NCBI GenBank assembly: GCA_902776975.1
Contig: CACYSI010000030.1
Coordinates: forward strand, 1-38,521
Direction of reading: 5' to 3'
DNA length: 38,521 nucleotides
From: an uncultured Ruminococcus sp.
GTDB lineage: Bacteria; Bacillota; Clostridia; Oscillospirales; Acutalibacteraceae
Below the pieces are notes generated by a model, which worked only from the letters and a program-made list of their open reading frames with translations, was not told where the DNA came from and did not search any database. Every line of letters starts with the position of its first letter. Position 1 is the stretch's first letter. Below, in pieces: positions 15,862 through 23,953 of this stretch. Made by a program: the position numbers and the translations under genes.

Positions 15862-15892
15862 AGCGGTACGGCAAGACTTTTGTCTGTCCGCT
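15862..15892 (+). other. Hairpin after divIVA / start of ileS leader
   Basis: Outer AGCGG / CCGCT and inner AGAC-TTTT-GTCT. Only three T follow, so it is a weak terminator at best. Confidence 0.45.
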
Positions 15893-15920
15893 TTGATCTA
15901 AATCTATATAACAACATCGA

Positions 15921-15953
15921 TACCGTACTTTTGCCTTCGCAAGAGCGCGGTAT
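15921..15953 (+). promoter_or_regulatory. Second stem-loop in the ileS leader
   Basis: Nested arms ATACCG / CGGTAT and CTTTTGC-CTTC-GCAAGAG (one G-U pair) just upstream of the ileS ribosome binding site, with no T-run. The AGGGTGGNACCGCG core of a T-box riboswitch is not present in the 128-base gap. Confidence 0.5.
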
Positions 15954-15987
15954 TTGGTGATTATGTCAATTTGGAGTGTATGTGAAA

Positions 15988-18756
15988 ATGTCTCAGGATT
16001 ACAACGCAACGCTTAATCTGCCTAAAACCGACTTCCCCATGCGCGCCGGTCTGCCTCAGTCCGAGCCTAAGACCCTTGAGCGCTGGGAAGAGGAGAAGGT
16101 TTATGATAAGCTCATAAAGAAGAACGAGGGCAAGCCGCTTTTCGTGCTGCATGACGGCCCTCCCTACGCTAACGGCGATATCCATCTCGGACACGCCCTC
16201 AATAAGATACTCAAGGACTTTATCGTCCGTTACAGAAATATGGACGGTCATCAGTCTCCGTTCGTTCCCGGCTGGGATACCCACGGTCTGCCCACCGAGC
16301 TCAAGGCGAGAGCCAAGGCAGGTATAGGCAATTCCGCTGATATTTCTGTATTAGAATTAAGAAAGCTCTGCGAGGAGTTTGTGCGAGGTTATATCGATGA
16401 CCAGCGCAGCCAGTTCAAGCGCCTCGGCTGTGTCGGCGAGTGGGATAACCCCTATATCACCCTCAACCATGAGTTCGAGGCTGAGCAGATCAGAGTCTTT
16501 GCCGAGATGGCTGACAAGGGCTATATCTATAAGGGACTCAAGCCCGTTTACTGGTGCCCCGAGTGCAAGACAGCTCTCGCCGAGGCTGAGATCGAGTACG
16601 CCGAGGATCCCTGCCATTCTATCTATGTCAAGTTCCCCGTTACCGATGATCTCGGTAAGTTCGCCGCTATGGGCATCGACCCCTCTAAGGTCAGCTTCGT
16701 TATCTGGACTACCACCACTTGGACTCTGCCCGCTAACGTGGCTATCTGCGTAGGACCCCGCTATGAGTATTCTGTCATCAAGTGCGGCGACGAGTACTAT
16801 GTCATGGCTACCGATCTGTATGAGAACGCCATGAGCGAGGCTGAGCTCACCGATTATGAGGTGGTAGGCACCATCAAGGGCGCCGAGCTCGAGTATATGA
16901 AGACCCGTCATCCCTTTATCGACAGAGAGTCTCTGCTGATCGTCGGCGAGCACGTTACTCTCGAGAGCGGCACAGGCTGTGTACATACCGCTCCCGGACA
17001 CGGCGTAGACGACTACAACGTCTGCACCAACTATCCCGAGATTCCCGTTATCTGCCCGGTCAACGCCGACGGCGTACTCACCGAGGAGGCAGGTCAGTTC
17101 GCGGGTCTCACCACCGATGAGGCTAATAAGAAGATAGCTATCTACCTTGACGAGAACGGCTATCTCTTCGCTCTTAAAAAGATCATCCACCAGTATCCTC
17201 ACTGCTGGAGATGTAAGACTCCCATCCTGTTCAGAGCTACCGACCAGTGGTTCTGCTCAGTCGATGATTTCAAGGACAAGGCTGTAGACGCCATCAATAC
17301 CGTAAAATGGATCCCCGCGTGGGGCAAGGATCGCATCACCGCTATGGTTCGCGACCGTAAGGATTGGTGTATCTCCCGTCAGCGCAAGTGGGGCGTTCCG
17401 ATCCCGATATTCTACTGCAAGGACTGCGGCGAGCCTTATGTCAACAAAGACGCTATGCTCGCTGTAGCCGATCTCTTCGGCAAAGAAGGCTCCAACGCCT
17501 GGTTCGAGAAAGAGGCGTCCGAGATCCTGCCCGAGGGCACAGCTTGCCCCGAGTGCGGCTGCAGGGAGTTCACTAAAGAGAAGGACATCATGGACGTATG
17601 GTTCGACAGCGGCTCCTCACACAGAGCAGTCTGCAAGCAGCGTCCCTATCTCGGCACACCCGCCGATCTCTATCTCGAGGGCAACGACCAGTACAGAGGA
17701 TGGTTCCAGAGTTCTCTGCTCACAAGCGTCGCCACCGAGGGTACAGCTCCCTACCGCACCGTGCTCACTCACGGCATGATCCTCGATATGGAGCGCCGCA
17801 AGATGTCCAAGTCCATGGGCAACGGCATCAGCCCTCAGGAGGTAATTCAGCAGTACGGCGCCGATGTGCTCCGTCTGTGGGTAGCTTCGGCTGACTATCA
17901 GTCCGATATCACTATCTCCCGTGAGATCCTCAAGCAGATGAGCGAGGCTTACCGCAAGATCCGCAACACCGCCCGCTACATCCTCGGCAATCTCAATGAC
18001 TTTGACCCGAATAAGGACTTTGTATCTCCCGATGACTTCTTGCCTATAGACAAGTGGGCGATGATCAAGCTCAACGATCTTATCGCAACAGTCATCGACG
18101 CGTACGATAAATATGAGTTCCATCAGGTATATCATTCGATCCACAAGTTCTGTGTCGTGGATATGTCTAACTTCTACCTCGATGTGCTCAAGGACAGACT
18201 CTATACCGAGAAGGCTGATTCTAAAGAGCGCCGCGCGGCTCAGACAGTGATGTATCATATTCTCGAGTCGCTCACGCTCATGCTCGCACCTATCCTCGCG
18301 TATACTTCCGATGAGATCTGGCGCTTCATGCCCCATGCCGACGACGCCGATCCCGAGAACGTACTGTTCAACGATATGCCCGGCAGATTCGAGCTTGAGG
18401 TAGAAGACGGCTTTGAGGCTGCGTGGGATCGCATCCACGATCTGCGCGATACGGTCAAAAAGTCTCTCGAGGTCATCATCAAGGATAAGACAGTCAAGAG
18501 CTCGCTCGAGACCTGTGTCACCCTTAAGGCGAGCGGCGATGAGTATGAGTTCATCAAGAGCATCCTGCCCGAGCTCAAGACCGTGTTCATTGTATCAGAC
18601 GTCAAGCTGGTCGAGAACAGCGGTGAGCTTGAGGTCGAGGTAGCTAAGGCTGAGGGCGATAAGTGCGAGCGCTGCTGGTGCTATTCTCCTACGGTAGGTT
18701 CGAGCGCCGAGCATCCCACGCTCTGCGCGCGCTGTGCCGCTATCCTTTCAAAATAA
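15988..18756 (+). CDS. ileS: Isoleucyl-tRNA synthetase
   Basis: IleRS charges tRNA-Ile and edits Val-tRNA-Ile. The 922-residue protein is full length: HLGH signature (66-69), CP1 editing domain with SGTGCVHTAPGHG, DVWFDSGSSH, KMSKS loop (605-609), and a C-terminal zinc site with CERCW and CARC pairs at the extreme end, as in the bacterial type with a zinc-binding tail. ATG 15988 gives the usual MSQDYNATLNLPKTDFPMRA start and has TTGGAG upstream; the in-frame GTG 15976 overlaps that ribosome binding site and is less likely. It follows divIVA, as in Bacillus. Confidence 0.98.
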   Translation: MSQDYNATLNLPKTDFPMRAGLPQSEPKTLERWEEEKVYDKLIKKNEGKPLFVLHDGPPYANGDIHLGHALNKILKDFIVRYRNMDGHQSPFVPGWDTHGLPTELKARAKAGIGNSADISVLELRKLCEEFVRGYIDDQRSQFKRLGCVGEWDNPYITLNHEFEAEQIRVFAEMADKGYIYKGLKPVYWCPECKTALAEAEIEYAEDPCHSIYVKFPVTDDLGKFAAMGIDPSKVSFVIWTTTTWTLPANVAICVGPRYEYSVIKCGDEYYVMATDLYENAMSEAELTDYEVVGTIKGAELEYMKTRHPFIDRESLLIVGEHVTLESGTGCVHTAPGHGVDDYNVCTNYPEIPVICPVNADGVLTEEAGQFAGLTTDEANKKIAIYLDENGYLFALKKIIHQYPHCWRCKTPILFRATDQWFCSVDDFKDKAVDAINTVKWIPAWGKDRITAMVRDRKDWCISRQRKWGVPIPIFYCKDCGEPYVNKDAMLAVADLFGKEGSNAWFEKEASEILPEGTACPECGCREFTKEKDIMDVWFDSGSSHRAVCKQRPYLGTPADLYLEGNDQYRGWFQSSLLTSVATEGTAPYRTVLTHGMILDMERRKMSKSMGNGISPQEVIQQYGADVLRLWVASADYQSDITISREILKQMSEAYRKIRNTARYILGNLNDFDPNKDFVSPDDFLPIDKWAMIKLNDLIATVIDAYDKYEFHQVYHSIHKFCVVDMSNFYLDVLKDRLYTEKADSKERRAAQTVMYHILESLTLMLAPILAYTSDEIWRFMPHADDADPENVLFNDMPGRFELEVEDGFEAAWDRIHDLRDTVKKSLEVIIKDKTVKSSLETCVTLKASGDEYEFIKSILPELKTVFIVSDVKLVENSGELEVEVAKAEGDKCERCWCYSPTVGSSAEHPTLCARCAAILSK

Positions 18757-18766
18757 AAATCATCCG

Positions 18767-18792
18767 TGCGGTGTATCATCAGGTACACCGCA
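18767..18792 (+). terminator. Possible terminator or attenuator after ileS
   Basis: Perfect 9-bp stem TGCGGTGTA / TACACCGCA (18767-18775, 18784-18792), loop TCATCAGG, followed only by TTGTTAT. It probably ends part of the transcripts before lspA. Confidence 0.6.
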
Positions 18793-18812
18793 TTGTTATA
18801 GGAAGTGAATAT

Positions 18813-19295
18813 ATGATAGCTGTTTATATCGCGATCATAGTTGTTATACCTGTTCTGTCACAGTTCATCAGGGGCTTGATCGAGGCACATGTCAAGCCTG
18901 TCGGCACCGTCACCGTTATCCCGGGACTATTCAATCTGACGTATTCCGAGAATAGGGGAGTAGCGTTCGGACTTTTTCAGGACGGCACGATATTCTTTGC
19001 CGTCGCTACGGCTGTAGTGATAGTTTTGTTCTCTATTCTTCTGATAAAGAATTATAAAAAATCAAAACTGTTCTCGATATCAGCCGCTCTGATAATCGGA
19101 GGAGGTCTGGGCAATCTGTTTGAGAGAGTTTTTCTCGGCTATGTGACCGACTATCTCAGCCTCTCATTCTTCCCGCCTATCTGCAACTTTGCCGATTACT
19201 GCATCACCGCCGGCACTGTCTGCCTGATCGTATACCTGCTGTTCTTCTCCGATTTTTTGAAGAGCGACGGCAAGAAGAAAAAAGCCGATGAATAA
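18813..19295 (+). CDS. lspA: Prolipoprotein signal peptidase (signal peptidase II)
   Basis: LspA is the aspartyl protease in the cytoplasmic membrane that removes signal peptides from lipidated prolipoproteins such as the one at 184. The 160-residue protein has four membrane segments (about 3-19, 58-79, 88-105, 128-148). Family motifs are LTYSENRGVAFG (42-53), GGGLGNLFERVF and the catalytic aspartates D113 (VTDY) and D128 (NFADY). ATG 18813 has AGGAAG upstream; a longer open frame extends back into ileS but lacks a good start. The gene overlaps rluD by 8 bases. This lspA-rluD pair is conserved in Firmicutes. Confidence 0.94.
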   Translation: MIAVYIAIIVVIPVLSQFIRGLIEAHVKPVGTVTVIPGLFNLTYSENRGVAFGLFQDGTIFFAVATAVVIVLFSILLIKNYKKSKLFSISAALIIGGGLGNLFERVFLGYVTDYLSLSFFPPICNFADYCITAGTVCLIVYLLFFSDFLKSDGKKKKADE

Positions 19296-20208
19296 GATAG
19301 AGCTGACAGTCTCGCCCGAGGATGTCGGCGAGCGCCTCGATAAGTATCTCTCCGAGCAGATAGATGGACTGAGCCGCTCTGCAGCGAGCCGACTGATATT
19401 TGAGGGCAAGGTGTCCGTAGGAGAGAACAATGTCAAGAAGAATTATAAAATCGAATACGGAGATATTATAACCGTGCTTACCGATGATCCTCAGCCCGTA
19501 GATGTGCTCCCTGAGGATATCCCTCTCGATATAGTGTATGAGGACGCCGACCTGCTGGTGGTCAACAAGCCTAAGGACATGGTCGTGCATCCCGCTCCGG
19601 GACATTTCAGCGGCACTCTCGTAAACGCGCTGATGTTTCACTGTATGGACGGTCTGAGCGGCATCAACGGCGAGCTTCGTCCCGGTATAGTCCATCGTAT
19701 AGATAAGAACACCAGCGGTCTGCTGGTAGTCGCCAAGTCGGATAAGGCTCACGCGGGACTCAGCGAGCAGATCAAGGATCACAGCTTTACCCGCGAGTAC
19801 CTCGCCGTTGCTTACGGCAACATCAAGGAGGATGAACGCACGGTCGACGCGCCTATAGGCAGGCATAAGACCGACCGTAAGCGTATGTGCGTCACCGAGC
19901 TCAACTCCCGACCCGCAGTCACCCATATCAAGGTGCTTGAGCGGTATAACGGCTTTACCTACATACTCTGCCGCCTCGAGACAGGCAGGACGCATCAGAT
20001 ACGCGTACATCTCGCTTATATCGGGCATCCGATAGCGGGCGACGACGTTTACGGTCCCTCTAAGGTGATAACAGAGCTCAGGGGGCAGTGTCTGCACGCT
20101 TATAAGTTAGGCTTTGTACATCCCGTGACAGGCGGGTATATGGAGTTCACCGCCGATCCGCCCGAGAGCTTTATTCGTTTCCGTGACAAGCTCAGACGCG
20201 GTATATAA
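19288..20208 (+). CDS. rluD: RluA-family 23S rRNA pseudouridine synthase (RluD-like)
   Basis: A 306-residue pseudouridine synthase with an N-terminal S4 domain (about 14-75) and a catalytic RluA domain. The catalytic aspartate is D139 in GIVHRIDKNTSGLLVV; later motifs include FTREYLAVAYG, GRTHQIRVHL and HAYKLGFVHPVTG. RluD-type enzymes modify helix 69 of 23S rRNA; the exact target positions cannot be read from sequence. The homologous Bacillus gene is ylyB, also next to lspA. The start ATG 19288 overlaps the end of lspA. A weak AT-rich hairpin (20231-20252) follows the stop. Confidence 0.93.
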   Translation: MNKIELTVSPEDVGERLDKYLSEQIDGLSRSAASRLIFEGKVSVGENNVKKNYKIEYGDIITVLTDDPQPVDVLPEDIPLDIVYEDADLLVVNKPKDMVVHPAPGHFSGTLVNALMFHCMDGLSGINGELRPGIVHRIDKNTSGLLVVAKSDKAHAGLSEQIKDHSFTREYLAVAYGNIKEDERTVDAPIGRHKTDRKRMCVTELNSRPAVTHIKVLERYNGFTYILCRLETGRTHQIRVHLAYIGHPIAGDDVYGPSKVITELRGQCLHAYKLGFVHPVTGGYMEFTADPPESFIRFRDKLRRGI

Positions 20209-20312
20209 GATTGAACTTTATCTGTCTGTGAAGATAATTATTTATTTATCTTTCTCATTATTTAGTGGATTTGGTAGAACAAAAGGATTTTTTTCATTTT
20301 TTCAAAAAAGTC

Positions 20313-20341
20313 TTGCAATTATATACGTTTTGTGGTATTAT
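20313..20341 (+). promoter_or_regulatory. Sigma-A promoter for rplS
   Basis: TTGCAA (20313-20318), 17-bp spacer, TATTAT (20336-20341). Upstream is an A/T-tract-rich segment (20281-20310) like an UP element, as expected for a ribosomal-protein gene. Confidence 0.75.
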
Positions 20342-20348
20342 ACTTAGG

Positions 20349-20476
20349 CATTTGGATACCGTCATGTATGTGATGGGGTTCAGATCTGGGTGCCATGCCC
20401 AAATTTGAAGCGGATAGTCCTCTGCACGGCGCATATGCTCCGGAGTACGAATATCTGAAAATATTAGGAGGAAAAT
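20349..20476 (+). ncRNA. Probable L19 (rplS) leader, ribosomal-protein autoregulatory RNA
   Basis: A structured leader of about 125 bases between the rplS promoter and its AGGAGG. Visible elements are CCGTCA / TGATGG (about 20357-20375), TGGG-TGCCATG-CCCA (about 20387-20402), and a pairing-rich 3' part. Location and size fit the L19 leader family known upstream of rplS in low-GC Gram-positive bacteria, which is thought to bind L19 and repress translation. The identity is inferred from position; no covariance search was done. Confidence 0.6.
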
Positions 20477-20824
20477 ATGGACGCATTAAAGAAAATCGCA
20501 GAGAGCTCTGTAAAAGAGAACACACCTGTATTCCACATCGGCGATACCGTAAAGGTAAGCGTTAACATCCGCGAGGGTGAGAGAGAGAGAATCCAGATGT
20601 TTGAGGGCACCGTTATCGCGAGACGCGGTTCCGGAGTTGCCGAGACCTTCACCGTTCGCCGTCTTTCTTACGGCGTTGGCGTAGAGAGAGTATTCCCTCT
20701 CCACAGCCCGAACGTAGTAGACGTTAAGGTCGTTCGCCGCGGTAAAGTTCGCCGCAGCAAGCTGTATTATCTGCGTGACCGCGTAGGTAAGGCTGCTAAG
20801 GTCAAAGAGGAGATTCGTAAATAA
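20477..20824 (+). CDS. rplS: 50S ribosomal protein L19
   Basis: L19 lies at the 30S-50S interface near the base of the A site. The 115-residue sequence is complete, with [54 protein letters not shown] and the basic [18 protein letters not shown] tail region. TAGGAGGAAAAT lies before ATG 20477. It is monocistronic: own promoter and leader upstream and a strong terminator after. Confidence 0.98.
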   Translation: MDALKKIAESSVKENTPVFHIGDTVKVSVNIREGERERIQMFEGTVIARRGSGVAETFTVRRLSYGVGVERVFPLHSPNVVDVKVVRRGKVRRSKLYYLRDRVGKAAKVKEEIRK

Positions 20825-20842
20825 TTGGTTAATAATTTACGA

Positions 20843-20866
20843 GGGGGCTTTACAGCCCCCTTTTTT
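20843..20866 (+). terminator. Rho-independent terminator after rplS
   Basis: Stem GGGGGCT-TTAC-AGCCCCC (20843-20849, 20854-20860) and T6. Confidence 0.95.
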
Positions 20867-20884
20867 CGTGCTAAAATACAATAG

Positions 20885-21000
20885 ATAATTTTATACTAAT
20901 TTCAAATAAAACCCTTTAACATCTATTGCGTTAAATTCCGCATAGCTGCGTTGTCGATCTTGACAGGCGCCAGCCTGCCTGCGATCTTTAGTATTACAGT
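20885..21000. repeat. Possible dispersed intergenic element before lepB
   Basis: A non-coding stretch with a TATACTAATTTCAAATAA segment and a GC-rich part containing CAGGC-GCCA-GCCTG (20963-20976) flanked by GATC(T) sequences. It does not look like a promoter. From memory, similar sequences recur in Ruminococcus genomes, but only one copy is in this window, so the repeat nature cannot be shown here. Confidence 0.3.
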
Positions 21001-21017
21001 GCGGAGTTGTACACTTT

Positions 21018-21668
21018 ATGACAGATGAAAAGAAGCCCGAGGAGCTTTCGCAGGATATAGATTTTATCGACGACGGCAAACAGATAATTAAACTTAATAC
21101 GAGCGTAGTCACAACTACGGTTTTTGACTGGCTCAGCAGTCTTATCACCGCTCTGGTGGTAGTTTTGGTTGTCATGACCTTTTGCTTCAGGATCATCGAT
21201 GTAGACGGCAGATCCATGGAGCCTACTCTCATCGACACCGATAAGGTGGTCATCACAGACCTGTTCTATACGCCCCATCAGGGCGATATAGTCATCATAA
21301 GCCACGCTCAGGATTATTCCAAGCCCCTTGTGAAGCGAGTTATCGCGACAGCCGGTCAGGAGCTTAAGCTCGATTATGCCAACAACGCCGTATATGTTGA
21401 CGGACAAAAGCTCGATGAGCCTTATATCCAGGGCAACACTGTCAGCGGTGACGTTCCCGAAGAGGAGCTCAACGGCGTCATCCCCGAGGGCAAGGTCTTT
21501 GTCATGGGCGATAACCGCGGCATATCGCTCGACAGCCGTTACAAGCAGATCGGTCTTATAGATGAGGACGCGATCATAGGTAAGGCTCAGCTTGACGTCA
21601 TACCTCATAAGTATGAGAACGGGATGCTCAAGTTTGATATCGGCGGCATAAGATACGTCTACAAGTAG
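21018..21668 (+). CDS. lepB: Signal peptidase I
   Basis: Type I signal peptidase (216 residues) that cleaves Sec and Tat signal peptides on the outer face of the membrane. It has an acidic cytoplasmic N-terminus, one membrane segment (about 40-60), the catalytic serine S66 in DGRSMEPTL and the general-base lysine K106 in VKRVIATAG, plus the GDNRGISLDSR box. The one-membrane-segment architecture is that of Gram-positive SipS. GCGGAG is 11 bases before ATG 21018. Gene order rplS-lepB-rbgA-rnhB is common in Firmicutes. Confidence 0.95.
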   Translation: MTDEKKPEELSQDIDFIDDGKQIIKLNTSVVTTTVFDWLSSLITALVVVLVVMTFCFRIIDVDGRSMEPTLIDTDKVVITDLFYTPHQGDIVIISHAQDYSKPLVKRVIATAGQELKLDYANNAVYVDGQKLDEPYIQGNTVSGDVPEEELNGVIPEGKVFVMGDNRGISLDSRYKQIGLIDEDAIIGKAQLDVIPHKYENGMLKFDIGGIRYVYK

Positions 21669-21674
21669 TATTAT

Positions 21675-21706
21675 AAAGCCTGCTTCTACAGAAGCGGGCT
21701 TTATTT
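21675..21706 (+). terminator. Rho-independent terminator after lepB
   Basis: Long stem AAAGCCTGCTTCT / AGAAGCGGGCTTT (one T-G pair) followed by TATTTC; moderate T content. Confidence 0.8.
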
Positions 21707-21725
21707 CAATATAACAGGTGGTCAT

Positions 21726-22763
21726 ATGGCAAACTATAAAAACACCAATAAACGCGGCAGATCGGATAGTCGCAAGCCCTCCGGCGGCAGGTCGGGAGCG
21801 CGCATGAACGCTAAGACTAAGAAAGCCGAAAAGCCCTCAAAGCCCTTGCAGTCCAAGGCGCAAAAGACTCAAAGGGCAAAAAAGCCCGATATACCTCAGT
21901 CCTCGGAGCATAACCAGATCATCCAGTGGTATCCGGGTCATATGACTAAGACCAAGCGCCGCATGGAAAAGGACTTGAAGCTCGTCGACGCCGTAGCGGA
22001 GATCATAGACGCGCGCATACCCGTTTCGTCACGCAATCCCGATCTGGCCTCACTGACCTCGGGAAAGCCGCGTATAGTCCTGCTCAACAAGTGCGATATG
22101 GCAGACAGCCGCGCTACCGCCAAGTGGGTCGAGCACCTCAACACCGAGAACGTCCGCGCTATCCCCGTCGACTGCAAGAGCGGCAGGGGAGTGGATAAGT
22201 TCGCGCCCGCTCTGAGCGCCCTTCTGCATGACAGGATAGAGAGCTATAAGGCTAAGGGTATGGTCAATCCGACCATGCGCGTTATGATAGTCGGCATCCC
22301 TAACGTGGGCAAGTCGACCTTCATCAACAGGATATCTAAGAAGAACAAGGCTGTATCGGCAGATCGTCCCGGCGTTACCAGAGGCAACCAGTGGTTCACT
22401 GTAGCCAAGGGCTTTGAGATGCTCGATACTCCCGGCGTGTTGTGGCCTAAGTTTGAGGATCAGACGGTAGGCGAGAGGCTCGCTTTTACCGGAGCCGTCA
22501 AGAGCGACGTCATGGATACGGAACTGCTTGCTGTCAGACTTCTCGACCTGCTCAGAGAGCTCAAGACTCCCGAGTTCAAGGACAGATATAAGCTGACCGA
22601 AGATGATCTCACTCTCCAAAGCTATGAACTGCTCGAGAGGATAGCCCGCAGCCGCGGTATGCTCATCTCGGGCGGAGAGCCCGATACCGAGCGAGCCGCT
22701 TACACCCTGCTCGATGAGTTCAGAGCCGCTAAGTTAGGCAGGATCACCTTAGAGCTGCCGTGA
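21726..22763 (+). CDS. rbgA: Ribosome biogenesis GTPase YlqF/RbgA, with basic N-terminal extension
   Basis: RbgA is a circularly permuted GTPase needed for late 50S subunit assembly in Bacillus. G-motifs appear in permuted order: G4 NKCD (about 120), then G1 GIPNVGKST (about 189-197), then G3 DTPG. The family's usual start (IQWYPGHM) is found only at residue 66, so this protein of 345 residues carries about 65 extra N-terminal residues that are rich in Lys, Arg, Ser, Pro and probably disordered. The GGTGGTC before ATG 21726 supports the long form. It precedes rnhB, as in Bacillus. Confidence 0.93.
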   Translation: MANYKNTNKRGRSDSRKPSGGRSGARMNAKTKKAEKPSKPLQSKAQKTQRAKKPDIPQSSEHNQIIQWYPGHMTKTKRRMEKDLKLVDAVAEIIDARIPVSSRNPDLASLTSGKPRIVLLNKCDMADSRATAKWVEHLNTENVRAIPVDCKSGRGVDKFAPALSALLHDRIESYKAKGMVNPTMRVMIVGIPNVGKSTFINRISKKNKAVSADRPGVTRGNQWFTVAKGFEMLDTPGVLWPKFEDQTVGERLAFTGAVKSDVMDTELLAVRLLDLLRELKTPEFKDRYKLTEDDLTLQSYELLERIARSRGMLISGGEPDTERAAYTLLDEFRAAKLGRITLELP

Positions 22764-22788
22764 CTTTTCGCAACTGAAAGGAGCAACT

Positions 22789-23400
22789 ATGGATTGGTTA
22801 TTATATGAAAAAGAAGCCGCCCGGAACGGCTATACGCATATCTGCGGAGTAGATGAAGCGGGCAGAGGACCTCTCGCGGGGCCTGTATGCGCCGCCGCCG
22901 TTATTCTGCCCGAGGGCTGTATCATAGAGGGCGTCAACGACTCAAAAAAGCTGACCGAAAAGAAGCGTGAGGCGCTGTTTGACGTTATCATCGAGACAGC
23001 GGTATCGTGCTCGATAGCCTTCGGTACGGTAGAGGAGATCGAGCGCGACAACATCCTCGCCGCTACCATGAACACCATGCGACGCGCCGTAGAGGGCTTG
23101 TCGGTCAAGGCTGACTTTGCCATGATAGACGGCAACCGTATACCTCCGCTCGATATCCCGTCGCGCTGTATAGTCGGCGGCGACGCCAAGTCTATGAGCA
23201 TAGCCGCGGCGTCGATCCTCGCTAAGGTATCACGAGACAGACTGATGCTAAAGTACGCCGAGCAGTACCCCGAGTACGCCTTCGAAAAGCACAAAGGCTA
23301 CGGTACCAAGCTCCATGTGGAGCGCATACTGGAGTACGGCGAGTGTCCCATACACAGACCGAGCTTTTTGAAGAAGATTTACGCAAAGAACAATAAATAA
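22789..23400 (+). CDS. rnhB: Ribonuclease HII
   Basis: RNase HII (203 residues) cuts RNA in RNA-DNA hybrids and single ribonucleotides in DNA. The active-site acidic residues are D22 and E23 in GVDEAGRGPLAGP, the Asp in FAMIDGNR (about 115) and a later one near VGGDAKSMSIAAASILAKV. Full length for the family. GAAAGGAG lies before ATG 22789. It is co-transcribed with rbgA upstream and yraN four bases downstream. Confidence 0.96.
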   Translation: MDWLLYEKEAARNGYTHICGVDEAGRGPLAGPVCAAAVILPEGCIIEGVNDSKKLTEKKREALFDVIIETAVSCSIAFGTVEEIERDNILAATMNTMRRAVEGLSVKADFAMIDGNRIPPLDIPSRCIVGGDAKSMSIAAASILAKVSRDRLMLKYAEQYPEYAFEKHKGYGTKLHVERILEYGECPIHRPSFLKKIYAKNNK

Positions 23401-23404
23401 AACC

Positions 23405-23794
23405 ATGAATTATACCAATAAACAGTTCGGCGCTCTCGGTGAGAAGCTCGCTGTGAAATATCTAAAAGAGCATAAATATAAAATTCTTGAAAAGAATTAT
23501 AAAAACAAAGTCGGCGAGATAGATATTATAGCGCTCGATGGCTCTGAGATAGCCTTTATAGAGGTCAAGACCCGCTCGGCTCAGCCCTATCTCAGCGGCA
23601 GGTACTCGGTAGACAAGCGAAAACAGTTTCATATAATGCGAGCCGCCTCGTGGTATATGGAGGTCAATAAAACCTCTCTTCAACCGCGCTTTGATATCAT
23701 CGAAGTTGAGGTCGATCGCTCCTCGGGCGAGCTCGTCAAGATCGAGCATTTCAAAAACGCTTTTTCTCAGACCGAGAGTTATTCCAGATTTTAG
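23405..23794 (+). CDS. yraN: YraN/UPF0102 family nuclease-fold protein
   Basis: A 129-residue UPF0102 protein. It has the Holliday-junction-resolvase-like restriction-endonuclease fold signature: GALGEKLAVKYL near the N-terminus, E38-x-D40 in VGEIDIIA and E53-x-K55 in FIEVKTRS, then VDKRKQFHI. No activity has been firmly established for most members; a DNA-processing role is inferred from the fold. It starts 4 bases after the rnhB stop without a clear ribosome binding site, so it is probably translationally coupled. The same pairing with rnhB occurs in many Firmicutes. A terminator follows at once. Confidence 0.92.
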   Translation: MNYTNKQFGALGEKLAVKYLKEHKYKILEKNYKNKVGEIDIIALDGSEIAFIEVKTRSAQPYLSGRYSVDKRKQFHIMRAASWYMEVNKTSLQPRFDIIEVEVDRSSGELVKIEHFKNAFSQTESYSRF

Positions 23795-23820
23795 CCTTTC
23801 CTAAAAGAAGGGCTTTTTTC
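23793..23820 (+). terminator. Rho-independent terminator after yraN
   Basis: Stem AGCCTTTC / GAAGGGCT (23793-23800, 23807-23814, one T-G pair), loop CTAAAA, then T6. Confidence 0.88.
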
Positions 23821-23885
23821 TTTATCAGAAATGTAAAGGGCGTTTTTGCTATAAATCGCCCCTTGAGTCGGTCTTTTTTGTACCT

Positions 23886-23924
23886 TTGACTATTGCTAAA
23901 AAATCAGTTATATGTTATTATAAT
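23886..23924 (+). promoter_or_regulatory. Putative promoter region of thrC
   Basis: TTGACT (23886-23891) with TATATG (23909-23914) at 17 bp; TATAAT is also present at 23919-23924 but too far from that -35. Which -10 is used is unclear. Confidence 0.35.
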
Positions 23925-23953
23925 ACAATAAAATGGGTAAGGAGGGCTATTTT

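Noticed and set aside
16357-17202. 281-residue minus-strand frame, and other long minus frames at 17617-18438 and 19204-20097
   Set aside because: They lie antisense to ileS and rluD and arise from codon bias; none has a ribosome binding site or recognisable domain.
20891-21256. 121-residue minus-strand frame before lepB
   Set aside because: Mostly antisense to lepB; the end is in the possible intergenic element.
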